From: Euzebya rosea
GTDB lineage: Bacteria; Actinomycetota; Nitriliruptoria; Euzebyales; Euzebyaceae
Direction: 5' to 3'
Assembly (NCBI RefSeq): GCF_003073135.1
Contig: NZ_PGDQ01000012.1
Coordinates: 1 to 64,000 of the forward strand
Length of the DNA stretch: 64,000 nucleotides
The translations under genes were made by a program, and so were the position numbers. The notes under the pieces were generated by a model that worked only from the letters and a program-made list of their open reading frames with translations, ran no database searches and was not told the origin of the DNA. Positions 16,101 through 23,537 of this stretch are shown here, piece by piece (position 1 is the first letter of the stretch; each line of letters opens with the position of its first letter).

Positions 16101-18943
16101 GCGACTGGGGGTGCATTGACCCGGTTGACCGTCACCTCGACGGCACCGATCGTGCACCGCGGGTCGGGGCTGCCCGCGGTGGTGCCGTCGTCGCAGACCG
16201 TCGCGGTAAAGGTGGCCAGTCCTTCGTAGCCGGTGTCCGGGGTGTAGGTGATCAGCCCCGTGTCGCTGTCCAGGCGCGCGGTGCCGTGGGAGTCGGGGCC
16301 GACGCTGACCGCGGTGAGGGCGAGGGCCTGGGTGGACTCGTTGTCCGGGCCGGGCAGGTCGTTGCCAAGGAGGTCGGCCACCGCGAGGTCGACGGGCACG
16401 TCCTCGTCGGTGATGGCCGCGTCCGGACCGACGAGCGGCGGGTCGTTGACCTCGGTGACCGTGACCGTGACCCAGTCGTGGTCGATTCCACCGGCCCCGT
16501 CGTCGATCCGGTAGGCGAAGGTCGCAATGCCGTTGCCGTCGGGGACGGGGGTGTAGTGCGCGGTTCCGGCGTCGGTGTCGATCGTCGTGTCACCGCCGTC
16601 GTCTGGCTGCGTGATGCCGGTGGCCGTCACGCTGTCGCCGTCGATGTCGATGACGTCGTTGAGCAGGTCGATGGTGGCGGACGTGTCCTCCGCGATCGTG
16701 GCCAGGTGGGGCGCGGCAGTGGGCCGGTCGTTGGCCGGGGCCACGACCACGGTGACGGTGGCGGGGGGCGACACGGCCTCGCCGTCGGTGGCGAGGAGGG
16801 TGAAGGTGTCGGTGCCGTGGAAGTCGGCGTCCGGCGAGTAGACGACGCCGGTGCCCTCGAGGTGTGCCGTCCCGTGGGTCGGCGTGACGTCCACGGCGAG
16901 GGTGGTCAGGTCCCCGTCGGCGTCGTTGGCCTGCGAGGACACGACGATCGGGACGTCCTCGTCCGTGACGGCGTCGGTGCTGCCCAGCGTGGGCGGGGTG
17001 TTGGCAACGCCGTCACGGGCTGGTGCGACGTGCAGCTGCACCGTGGCCGCCGGTGAGTCGTGGGCACCGTCGGAAGCCGTGTAGCGGAAGGTGACGAGGC
17101 CGACGTGGTCCGTGGGTGGGGTGTACTCGAACGCACCGTCGGGCTGGAGAACGAGGGTGCCTACCGTGACGTCCTCGACGAGCGCGGCTGCCAGCGCATC
17201 GCCGTCAGGGTCGGTGTCGTTGCCCAGCACTCCGGGCGCCGGGACGGTGATGGTGCGGCCCTCGGTGAGGTGGAATCGGTCGTCGGTGGAGAACGGCGCA
17301 TCCGGTGCGGGCGCGGTGCCTGCGGTCGCGTCGTACAGCGGGCCGTCGTCGACGGCAGCGCCCCGGGGCCCCCTGCTGTGCGGGACCGCCACGGTGGCGG
17401 TGACCTGGCATGCCCCACCCAGGTGGTCGGTGGCGGTCCAGGTGACGTGGTACACGCGGCCGTTCCCGCCGCCCTGCCGTTCTGCACGAAGGCTGGCGGT
17501 CCCCGTGCCGATACCCGAGCCATCGGGAGAGCCGGTGCCGTCGCCGTTCGCCTCGACCGGCTCGTCGGCGCGGATCTGGGTGACGACGACGTCGATGGGG
17601 TCACCATCGCCGTCGACGACCCCGTCGAGGGTGACGTCGACCACGCGGTGGTCGGGCGGCCACAGCTCACCGGTGGAAGGCGCGGCGGCGCTGCAGTCGG
17701 GGGGCTGGTTCAGGACCCTGACGGTCAGGCCGCCGGTTCCGGTGGCGCCGTCGGCATCAGTGACGTCGAGCCTCGCCTCGTAGGTTCCGGGGGTCGTGAA
17801 GGACAGCGTGTGACCCGCCGTCTGCCCGTGCTCGAGGTCGGCATCCACCGGGTCGCCGATGGGGTCGCCGGTATCCCGGTCGGCGATCGTCCAGCGGGTG
17901 GCATAGCGGTCGTCCAGCGACCCGGCAGGGTCTGCGAAGCGCCCGTTCAGGGCCACGAGCTCGTCACGGAAGACGGTGCGGTCACGGCCAGCTGACACCT
18001 GCGGGGCGACGTTGAGGACGTCCACGGTGGCGGTATCGGTGGCGCACTGACCCAGGACGTCGCAGACCCTGGCCGTGACCACGAGGGAGGTGGGACCATC
18101 GATGTCGACGGTCGACAGCCGCGGCGTGCGGCCCGGCGTCTCGAAGGTCCCATCACCGTCGAGGTCCCAGTCGTGGATGGCCGGCTGGGCGTCGGGGGCA
18201 ACGGTGCCGGTGGCCAGGAGGGTCAGGGCCGCGCCCTCGTCGACGGTGTAGGGACCGCCGGCGTCGACGGTGGGGGCCGGGCAGAGGTCGTCGTTGGTCT
18301 CCTCGCGGATGTCGGCAAAGGCGGTGATGAGGTCCTGCGCGGCCTCGGCGTAGACGTAGCGCCCCCCGGTGGGCTCGGCGACCCCCCGCAGGAAGCCCGC
18401 GTTGTGTCCCCGACCGAGACCGACGGCGTAGATCACCACGCCTTCGTCGATCGCCCGCTGGGTCAGGCCGTTGGAGTACGAGCCCTGCCCGTCGGTCAGC
18501 AGGATGAGGTACTGGGGACGGTCGGGGTCCGGGGTTGCGGCAAGGGCGTTGAGCCCCGTCTGCACGCCGGCACCGATGTTCGTGCCACCGCTTGCGGCGC
18601 CGGCGGAGGTGAGCCGCTGCTTGACCAGGTCGCGGTCCGCGGTCAGGGCCTGCAGCAGGCTTGCGCTGCTGGAGAACCGGACGGCCGCCCCCTGATCACC
18701 GTCGATGAAGGCGTCCACGAAGTTCTGGGAGGCGGTGACACGGATCCGCTGCGGATCGTTGCTGCTCATCGAGCCCGACGTGTCGATGACGAACGCGAAG
18801 TCCGCGGCCCCACCGGTGGCGCCTCCGTCCTGGGGATCACAGAACGGCGCTGCTGAGGGCTGCGCCGACGCCGGCAGCCCAGTCAGCAACACGCCCAGCA
18901 CGACAACGATCGCCGCAGCGCGACGCGAACGATTCCCACCCAT
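10196..18943 (-). CDS. Giant secreted VWA/cadherin-like/Rhs protein with NucA/NucB-type nuclease tail
   Basis: The 2915-residue product has a Sec signal (about 1-27), then a von Willebrand A domain (about 45-220) with intact MIDAS DTSGSMSS. PKD-like domains (about 225-415) and roughly eight cadherin-like/Big-type repeats (about 540-1310, each with GVLGND or DPDGDPL and FTYTASDG signatures) follow. A Big_2 domain lies at about 1318-1398. YD repeats run from about 1530 to 2620 (units such as YDANGNVT), ending in the Rhs core YRFAGERVEASGLVDLRNRD and DPWSGRFTTVDP (about 2665-2700). A hydrophobic linker precedes the C-terminal toxin (about 2785-2915), whose GFWCDEYPFYATREA and GLLTAFFRVC fit the NucA/NucB DNase family (CDEYPF core). 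Rhs proteins enclose their toxin in a YD shell. VWA and cadherin-like parts suggest adhesion. The gene is followed at once by a predicted immunity gene. AAGGGGA precedes the ATG. Confidence 0.85.
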   Translation of the reverse strand: MGGNRSRRAAAIVVVLGVLLTGLPASAQPSAAPFCDPQDGGATGGAADFAFVIDTSGSMSSNDPQRIRVTASQNFVDAFIDGDQGAAVRFSSSASLLQALTADRDLVKQRLTSAGAASGGTNIGAGVQTGLNALAATPDPDRPQYLILLTDGQGSYSNGLTQRAIDEGVVIYAVGLGRGHNAGFLRGVAEPTGGRYVYAEAAQDLITAFADIREETNDDLCPAPTVDAGGPYTVDEGAALTLLATGTVAPDAQPAIHDWDLDGDGTFETPGRTPRLSTVDIDGPTSLVVTARVCDVLGQCATDTATVDVLNVAPQVSAGRDRTVFRDELVALNGRFADPAGSLDDRYATRWTIADRDTGDPIGDPVDADLEHGQTAGHTLSFTTPGTYEARLDVTDADGATGTGGLTVRVLNQPPDCSAAAPSTGELWPPDHRVVDVTLDGVVDGDGDPIDVVVTQIRADEPVEANGDGTGSPDGSGIGTGTASLRAERQGGGNGRVYHVTWTATDHLGGACQVTATVAVPHSRGPRGAAVDDGPLYDATAGTAPAPDAPFSTDDRFHLTEGRTITVPAPGVLGNDTDPDGDALAAALVEDVTVGTLVLQPDGAFEYTPPTDHVGLVTFRYTASDGAHDSPAATVQLHVAPARDGVANTPPTLGSTDAVTDEDVPIVVSSQANDADGDLTTLAVDVTPTHGTAHLEGTGVVYSPDADFHGTDTFTLLATDGEAVSPPATVTVVVAPANDRPTAAPHLATIAEDTSATIDLLNDVIDIDGDSVTATGITQPDDGGDTTIDTDAGTAHYTPVPDGNGIATFAYRIDDGAGGIDHDWVTVTVTEVNDPPLVGPDAAITDEDVPVDLAVADLLGNDLPGPDNESTQALALTAVSVGPDSHGTARLDSDTGLITYTPDTGYEGLATFTATVCDDGTTAGSPDPRCTIGAVEVTVNRVNAPPVAADGSVTTDEDTPVQVVLSGSDPDGDPLAWHILSHPAHGSLTGSGNTRTYTPDPDYAGTDELRFATDDGEDRSAPATVTITVVPTPDAPIATDDQATTDEDTATTIDVLANDRDPDGDPLTIVLLDPPVNGSATHDGARVTYTPAVDFAGADSLRYTVEDPSGLQATARLDITVTPVNDIPTADDVRVTTTTDTAVSVTLTGRDVEGSPLAFAVLDPPSNGNLDGTAPDLTYTPTVGFTGTDSFTYTASDGDAESAPATVTVVVSPADVTPPTAVDDRHTTPVDVELVVDAPGVLGNDDAGTGDALVATAVDQPTGTLQLGSDGSLRYTPPAGFSGTDRFTYTASNSAGSDQAVVTIDVIPDGSGDDAFDHVVVESAATALLPGGQQQLVADGVRADGTATDIADRAQWTSTDPAVATVDDRGLVTATGPGTATITASAGGTSGSIQVDVAAAVPDDDIAPTAAITAPTDGQDIGDIVEVVGTADDANLLRYELALAPVGTADFTVLAESVTPVVDGALGQLDPTLLRNGQYELRLEVTDRGGTTVTTAVGVQVSGDQKVGLFTIQMTDLEVDVAGLDLTVDRVYDSRDRRPGDFGYGWNLAVSSMTVQSNRLQGEEWRVDRVGSGFNVRYVLSPNRPAVVTVTTPSGDVEEFDLTPTPGSQAISKLEQTTAAYTARPGTLGRLRPLGATRLWIPDGQPGDVTLYYDGTLDVYDPDAFEYTAPNGEVYVLSIADGVRSRRDPNGNTLTFDDSGVTHSAGPQLRFTRDADGRITEITDPAGNVHAYDYDDRGDLIAHTSPVGDTTGFAYNRRHGLLAIVAGDGTPTTRNEYGADGRLTAVVDADGNRRTFDFQPGSRQVATTDRNGHVTVTAYDVDGNVTSIVDAMGGTTSFTHDANGNETSVTDANGNTTTRTFDARGNVTSATLPNGDVTTFAYDNRDRLLSTTGPDGTTATFAYDANGNVTRATDRRGAATTFTHDARGNTTRTVGPDGAAWQDGYDATGRGTTTTDPSGSVTTSTYDANGNRTRTTETRTSADGTTATLETAITYDASNRPVAITDAAGGTTTYTYDSHGRQTAVTDPAGHTTSHAYDRRGNLVTITHPDGSTEAFVHDPEGNVVSSTDRAGRTTTHAYDALDRLVSTTYPDGAVETREYDAVGNLLAVRDAAGNTTTMTYDARNRLVSTTDPLGGTTTWVRDGDDHIVAVTDAAGHTTRTDRDGEGNPIRIEHPDGSVETRTYDTAGRLASHTDQAGSTTSWTHDAVGNLATVTDPLGATTTYTHDEAGNLIRQVDALGRTTTWSHDALDRQVGHTLPLGQHTAATYDLAGNLESTTDPNGVTITRTHDAMGQLLAEDSPAGARSFTWTATGLLATATDARGTITFDYDARDRLVQRTDPVAGTIGYAYDVVGNLTSRTTPAGTTSMVHDAAGRLVEVVDPNAGRFALTRSVTGAITEVRYPNGLVTTTSLDPLARPTTVVTDGPAGPVRSRSYTYDPRGLVTEVVDSVLGTSSYHLDPAGRLASETVTPIGGSPQVTAYTWDAVGNRIGVDHGGTVETATFDDNDRLLTMGARTYSWDAAGNMLGESGGGRTALYVYDSRNRIVSASVDGRVVDHEYDALGNRVSTDVDGVHTDLLVDDRGGLSHVLAEMEPGGAVMASTVLADDDVLAQVRGGVPSMFHADHLDSVRDVTDSVGAVTDTYDHDPFGVPRSTTGATVNPYRFAGERVEASGLVDLRNRDYDPWSGRFTTVDPFPPSLTEPATLHRYAYGNGDPVNHVDPNGYMAMTAAIAPTWTMPTLAAISLPSLTTVVGLAVEAAVVACVGSAVLSAFADVDGPAGKCDVTKAHMLFPGRDTPRTTDHIRDAITGNRSWSFLTRGDNAIPRGWYRGDARCQSNDPATAGFWCDEYPFYATREASRASSLRLVPEWEQRRQAGLLTAFFRVCDVKRNHPNRARSGFGVQPVSLPGPSWVCGQ

Positions 18944-19127
18944 CCCGCAATCCCCTTGACCCCGCCGCCTGCCGACCGTCGGTCAGACACTAGTCACGGT
19001 AGGTCATGCCCCCGGATGGTGGCAAGGACGGACAGGTTCCGATCAGCACGGTCCGCAACGACCGCACCCTGCCAGCAGATCTCGCCGTCGGTGTTGGAGG
19101 GAGAGCTGCGGTCGGCTCGACGTGTCG

Positions 19128-19889
19128 CTAGTTCAGGGTGATCGCCAGCTGTGAGGCCAGCAGGGCCCGGATGGCCGGGGCGCCGAGGTCGTCGACCTCG
19201 TGGCGGGTGTTGCCGGCGTCGATGGCGGCGACCAGCTCGTCGTAGGGGTTGACCCGGCCGGAGGCGCCCCAGTCGTAGCCCTCCCAGATCTCGAAGTGGA
19301 TGTGGTCCACGCCGCAGTCGGCGTTGCCGGAGGAGCCGGTGTAGCCGATGTGCTCCCCGGCTTCGACACGGACGCCCTCGAGGGTGCCGCGCTGCCGGAG
19401 CTCCTCGACGAGCCGTGGGGCGAAGGCGTGCTCGACCCCGCCGAGGCCGTCACAGCCGTTGGGCCGGTGGGGGGTGTCGTCGTTGAGGTGGATGTAGAGG
19501 TACCCGCGGCCGTCGTCGCCGGCGATCGCCAGGTAGTAGTCCCGACAGACCTGGCCATCGACGCAGTCCTCGCCCCTGGCGCGGATGATCTCGCCGTCGA
19601 CGGTGGCGTAGGCGGGGGCCATCTGCGGGGCGAGGATGTCGGTGCCCTGGTGGCTGCGGCCGCCGGACCGCGGCGCGCCCCAGGTGTTGTCCATCGCGTC
19701 GAGCGGCAGGCGGACCGGGAAGAAGATCCCCTCCTCGGCGTCGGGCTCGGCGTCGGCGTCGTCCTCGGGCTCGGTGGTCAGGCTGTCGGTCGGGGCGGTG
19801 GGGCCGAGGGGAAGGGCGGAGGCCGTCGATGGCAGCAGGGCCATCACGGCGATCAGCAGGAACGGGGACAGGCGTCGAAGGACGGGCAT
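19128..19889 (-). CDS. Secreted M23 (LytM-type) metallopeptidase
   Basis: The 253-residue product starts at ATG 19889 with GAGGAG eight bases upstream. It has a signal peptide (about 6-27, LLIAVMALLPSTASA) and an acidic linker. The M23 domain (about 75-220) has Zn ligands in HQGTD and in VDHIHFEIW, plus the usual GYTGSSGNADCG turn before the second motif. Several cysteines (DCVDGQVC, GCDG, ADCG) suggest disulfides. M23 enzymes cut peptidoglycan cross-bridges, or act as regulators of cell-wall hydrolysis when sites are lost; here the ligands look intact. It is divergent from the six-cysteine lipoprotein gene at 20228. The 338 bases between them hold a 14-base palindrome but no gene. Confidence 0.85.
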   Translation of the reverse strand: MPVLRRLSPFLLIAVMALLPSTASALPLGPTAPTDSLTTEPEDDADAEPDAEEGIFFPVRLPLDAMDNTWGAPRSGGRSHQGTDILAPQMAPAYATVDGEIIRARGEDCVDGQVCRDYYLAIAGDDGRGYLYIHLNDDTPHRPNGCDGLGGVEHAFAPRLVEELRQRGTLEGVRVEAGEHIGYTGSSGNADCGVDHIHFEIWEGYDWGASGRVNPYDELVAAIDAGNTRHEVDDLGAPAIRALLASQLAITLN

Positions 19890-20092
19890 GGGGGAAAGCT
19901 CCTCACGTCGGTCGACGCGCCGCGGGGGGAAGGTCAGGGCAAGCGCAGGCGCGGAGCGGGAGGGTGGGCTCGGGCGCGGCGGCATGGCGGCACGTCGACG
20001 GTCCACTGTGCGGCGCCCCCTCAGGCCCGCACCCGACCGTTCGGCCCCTGCCCGGCCGGCCACGGCTCGAAGTGACCATCGGTCTGCGCCAC

Positions 20093-20106
20093 CGTCACAT
20101 GTGACG
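20093..20106. promoter_or_regulatory. 14-base palindrome CGTCACATGTGACG, copy 2
   Basis: This is identical to the site at 2438-2451. It lies 121 bases before the lipoprotein gene at 20228 and about 200 bases before the divergent M23 gene start, so it could control either or both. Confidence 0.5.
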
Positions 20107-20227
20107 CCACTGGCGGAGGAGGCTGGTGCGTAACACCGGGGACATTCGCTCGTTCCCTCCTCCGGCGCCCTGCGACCGCAGTCGCGGGGCCGGTCACGTC
20201 CTCAACGCAGTCAGGAACCCAGCAACC

Positions 20228-21052
20228 ATGAGCAGTCCTTCGCGGACCGTCGCGGCATGGCTGACGGCGGCAGCCCTCCTCGCGGGATGCGCGCCGCCGT
20301 CGACCCCGGATGCCATCGCACCGACCGACATCAGCGAGCTTCGCGAGGAACGGGCCGAGCTGCTGAGCCGCAACGAGCAGCTCGCCGGTCAGGCGCTGTC
20401 CACCCAGCGGAGGGTCGAGGACGCGGAGGCCGAGCTCGTGGCCCTCGGCGAGCTGCTCGACGAGCGGCGAGGTGAGGTCGAGGAGCTGGACGCCGAGATC
20501 GACGACCTCAACGACGAACGTCGTGCCCTGGATGCCGAGCGCCGGCGGCTCGAACGAGAGGTCCGCGATGCCCGAACGACCCTGGAAGAGGACACGACGG
20601 CAACCCTCCAGCCGGTGGCCGCACCCGCACCTCGGCCTGCCTCCACGACCGCCCATCGAGGCAACTGCGTGATCAACCCCGACCGGGGCGACATCGTGTG
20701 CGAGACCAACACCGGCGAGTACGTCTGTCGGGGGTCGGCCTCACCAGCCTGCGGCACCAGGTCGCGCATGGAGACCCGCGGCACCTGCGACGTCTACTGG
20801 AACGGCGGCCGGGTGTGCGGACCGAACCGGGGGAGCCACGACCCGCCCGCCCACACGGGCGTGTCGCCGGACGACGTCACGACCAGCCCCTCCCCCGCCC
20901 AGCAACCCGCTGACACGCACACCTCGGGCGCGGGTGTCGGCCGCAACTGCAGCGAGGAACGCGCGCACGGGCACTCCAACATGTCCCGCTCGCATCCGCA
21001 CTACCGGTCACAGTTCGACGGGGACGGCGACGGCATCGCCTGCGAGACCTGA
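20228..21052 (+). CDS. Coiled-coil lipoprotein with six-cysteine module and excalibur domain
   Basis: The 274-residue lipoprotein starts at ATG 20228 (signal WLTAAALLAGC, lipobox LAGC). Residues about 33-125 form a charged heptad coiled coil (e.g. ERAELLSRNEQLAGQ). The six-cysteine module follows at about 145-200, spaced C-x10-C-x8-C-x7-C-x11-C-x9-C, with NPDRGDIVC, SASPACG and YWNGGR. After a Pro/Ser linker the C-terminus holds an excalibur-type calcium loop, DGDGDGIACE, and its partner NCSEERAHG. Excalibur motifs are short extracellular calcium-binding motifs found in surface proteins and nucleases. I infer a cell-envelope structural or sensory role. Its nearest relative in the window is the lipoprotein at 35551-36114, which lacks the excalibur part. 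Confidence 0.85.
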   Translation: MSSPSRTVAAWLTAAALLAGCAPPSTPDAIAPTDISELREERAELLSRNEQLAGQALSTQRRVEDAEAELVALGELLDERRGEVEELDAEIDDLNDERRALDAERRRLEREVRDARTTLEEDTTATLQPVAAPAPRPASTTAHRGNCVINPDRGDIVCETNTGEYVCRGSASPACGTRSRMETRGTCDVYWNGGRVCGPNRGSHDPPAHTGVSPDDVTTSPSPAQQPADTHTSGAGVGRNCSEERAHGHSNMSRSHPHYRSQFDGDGDGIACET

Positions 21053-21096
21053 CACCAGCGACGACGTGAGCGAGACCGACACCGCCCACACAGCCG

Positions 21097-21636
21097 TCAC
21101 CCCGTGGTCGCGGCCACAAGCTGGGCCAGCCGTTCCTCCGGCCGCCCGCTGACCTCCAGGACCCGCGTCCCTGCGACGACCGCTGGGGCATCGACGAGGT
21201 CCAGCAGGGCCGCATCCATCGCCGTGCGCAGCTCGGGGTCCTCGTCCTCCGACACCTCGATGCGGTCGTGCGTCGACAGCGGCAGCACCACGAGCAGGTC
21301 GACGTGCTGCATCGCGTCCGCCGCCGCCCCGACCTCTCGCTCGCGTTCCGCCTCCGGGGCGGCCGGACGACCCAGCGCCTCCAGCGCGTCGAGGTAGGCG
21401 ACGAAGTCCAACGGCCCACGCTCGGCGATCACCCGCGCCCCGGCCGGCACCTCGACGAGCCGGTCGGCCGAAAGCCACAGCTGGGCCAGGAACACGTCCA
21501 CGTCGGGATCGTCCGGGGTCTCGTCGAGCAGCTCGAAGGGGTCGGGGAACACCTCGAACCCCGCTGCCCTGCGCGCGAAGTCGGCGACGAGGGTGCTCTT
21601 GCCGCTTGCATGGGTGCCCGAGACGACGATCCGCAT
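21097..21636 (-). CDS. P-loop kinase-like ATPase
   Basis: The 179-residue cytoplasmic protein opens with MRIVVSGTHASGKST, a Walker A motif at residues 7-15. Then come an ELLDETPDD segment, an acidic helix region, RVIAERGPLDFVAYLDAL (a lid or Walker-B-like region as in dephospho-CoA and NadR-type kinases) and LLVVLPLSTHDRI. Size and motif order fit AAA_28/NadR-like small-molecule kinases. The substrate is unknown. It lies 45 bases after the convergent lipoprotein gene and 72 bases from the TRAP operon, probably under its own promoter. Confidence 0.75.
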   Translation of the reverse strand: MRIVVSGTHASGKSTLVADFARRAAGFEVFPDPFELLDETPDDPDVDVFLAQLWLSADRLVEVPAGARVIAERGPLDFVAYLDALEALGRPAAPEAEREREVGAAADAMQHVDLLVVLPLSTHDRIEVSEDEDPELRTAMDAALLDLVDAPAVVAGTRVLEVSGRPEERLAQLVAATTG

Positions 21637-21707
21637 GCGGAGGACGCTAGTACAGCAACATCCCGGGAGATGAACGGGGGCGAGCCGACACCCGTCGGCC
21701 CGCCCCG

Positions 21708-22979
21708 CTACAACGCAAGGGACGGGAGCCAGACGGTCAGCTCGGGCACGAACGCCACCACGACGACGACCAGCGCCAACACGGCGAGGAACGGCGTGAC
21801 CGCACGCACCGCCTGACCCGTACCGACGTCGGCCAGGCCGGCGCAGATGTACAGCAGGATCCCCACGGGCGGGGTCACCGTGCCGACCAGCAGCGCGGTG
21901 ATGATGATCATGCCGAGGTGCAGCGGGTCCAGTCCCAGCTCGGGCCCGAGGGGCAGCAGCACCGGGGTGATGATCGTGGCCGCGGCGACGGTCTCGACGA
22001 ACATGCCGAACACCAGCAGGAACCCGATGACGACCAGCAGGATGATCCGCGGGTTGTCGCTCAGGCCGACCAGCGCATCCACGACCAGGCGGGGCAGGCC
22101 GACGAACGCCAGCACCCATGCGAAGCTCGTCGCCACGAACAGCAGCAGCAGCAGGACGCCGGTCAGCTCACCGGTCCGGATCGCCATGCGGCCAACCATC
22201 GACCAGGTCAGCTCGCGGTAGACCAGCTTGCCGATCACCAGCGAGTAGACGACGGCGACGACGCCACCCTCGGTCGCGGTGAACAGCCCCTCGAGGATCC
22301 CGTAGACCAGCAGCGCGGGCAGCACCCCGGCGAGGATCGAGCGCTTGGCGGTGCGCCAGACGTTGGCCAGCGAGAACGGCACCTGTGCACCGACCTGCTT
22401 GCGTCCCGACCACCACGTGATGATGCCCAGCGCCAGCCCGACGGACAGGCCCGGCAGGACCCCGGCGAGGAAGAGGTCGCCGATCGACAACCCCGAGATG
22501 CCGCCGTAGATGATCAGCAGCACGCTCGGTGGGATCAGCGACCCGATCGTCGCCGAGCTGGCGGTCACCGCGGCGGCGAAGCCCGGCTCGTAGCCGGCCT
22601 TCTTCATGGCGGGGATCATGACCCCGCCGATGGCTGCGGTGTCCGCCGCGGACGACCCGGACACCCCGGCGAACAGCACGCTGCCGCCGACGTTCACCAG
22701 GCCGAGCCCACCCTTGACCCAGCCGATCAGGGAGTTGGCGAAGTCGATGATGCGCTGGGACATCCCTCCACCGGTCAGCAGCTCGCCGACGAAGATGAAG
22801 AACGGGATCGCCAGCAGGCTGAAGGAGTCGATGCCGGCGAACGAGCGGCTGAACAGGGCCGTCAGCGGGATGTCGAGCCACAGCATCGCCGCCAGCGTCG
22901 ACACCCCCATGGCGTAGGCCAGCGGCACACCGATGGCCGACATGACGAGGAAGACCCCGATGAGCGCGACGCCTTCCAC
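21708..22979 (-). CDS. dctM: TRAP transporter large permease DctM
   Basis: The 423-residue protein is the 12-helix large membrane subunit of a tripartite ATP-independent periplasmic transporter, which couples Na+ flow to organic-acid uptake. Hydrophobic helices span the length. Typical DctM stretches include FIFVGELLTGGGMSQRI, GSSAADTAAIGGVMIPAM and GTVTPPVGILLYICAGLADV. GTG 22979 directly abuts the TAG of dctQ, so the two are translated in series. It is the last gene of dctPQM. Confidence 0.93.
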   Translation of the reverse strand: MEGVALIGVFLVMSAIGVPLAYAMGVSTLAAMLWLDIPLTALFSRSFAGIDSFSLLAIPFFIFVGELLTGGGMSQRIIDFANSLIGWVKGGLGLVNVGGSVLFAGVSGSSAADTAAIGGVMIPAMKKAGYEPGFAAAVTASSATIGSLIPPSVLLIIYGGISGLSIGDLFLAGVLPGLSVGLALGIITWWSGRKQVGAQVPFSLANVWRTAKRSILAGVLPALLVYGILEGLFTATEGGVVAVVYSLVIGKLVYRELTWSMVGRMAIRTGELTGVLLLLLFVATSFAWVLAFVGLPRLVVDALVGLSDNPRIILLVVIGFLLVFGMFVETVAAATIITPVLLPLGPELGLDPLHLGMIIITALLVGTVTPPVGILLYICAGLADVGTGQAVRAVTPFLAVLALVVVVVAFVPELTVWLPSLAL

Positions 22980-23537
22980 CTAGACCACCCCTCCCCGCTC
23001 GACGACGACCGCATCGGCGTCGCCATCAACGGCCACGGACTCCTCGATCCGGACCGGGTCCGGCTCCCCGAGGAGGACCCGGCCGAGGAAGGCCAGCAGG
23101 AACAGCAGGCCACCGATCGGGCCGCTGGCGAAGGTCCACGTCGTCGAGACCTCCATGGCCGGGCTCAGCCGGTCGAGGTTGGCGACGGCGAACCGCAGGC
23201 CCTCCGTCGCGAGCAGCAGGAAGAACACCACCGACAGCCCGCCGACGATCCAGCGCAGCACCCTGCCGGCCCGGCTGTCGGCGTCGACCGACAGGGTGTC
23301 GATCCGCAGGTGCGAGCCGTTGGCGACCGCCAGCGCACCGCCGACGAACGTCATCCACACGAGGATCCGTCGGGCCGTCTCGTCGGTCCAGTCGACGGTC
23401 ACCAGCCCCACGTACCGGTTGAGGACGTTCGTCAGCGTGATGCCGATCACCAGCAGCAGCAGGCCCGCCACGGTGACCTGCAGCGCCCTGACGTAGAGCC
23501 GCCAGGCGGAGTCCAGCCGGGAGGGCGCCCGGGTCAC
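22980..23537 (-). CDS. dctQ: TRAP transporter small permease DctQ
   Basis: This 185-residue, four-helix small permease subunit has NVLNRYVG after helix 1 and WTDETARRILVWMTFVGGA before helix 2, both diagnostic of DctQ. GTG 23537 overlaps the dctP stop (GTGA), which fixes the start. It bridges the binding protein and DctM. The acidic C-terminal tail (about 165-185) is poorly conserved in the family. Confidence 0.92.
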   Translation of the reverse strand: MTRAPSRLDSAWRLYVRALQVTVAGLLLLVIGITLTNVLNRYVGLVTVDWTDETARRILVWMTFVGGALAVANGSHLRIDTLSVDADSRAGRVLRWIVGGLSVVFFLLLATEGLRFAVANLDRLSPAMEVSTTWTFASGPIGGLLFLLAFLGRVLLGEPDPVRIEESVAVDGDADAVVVERGGVV

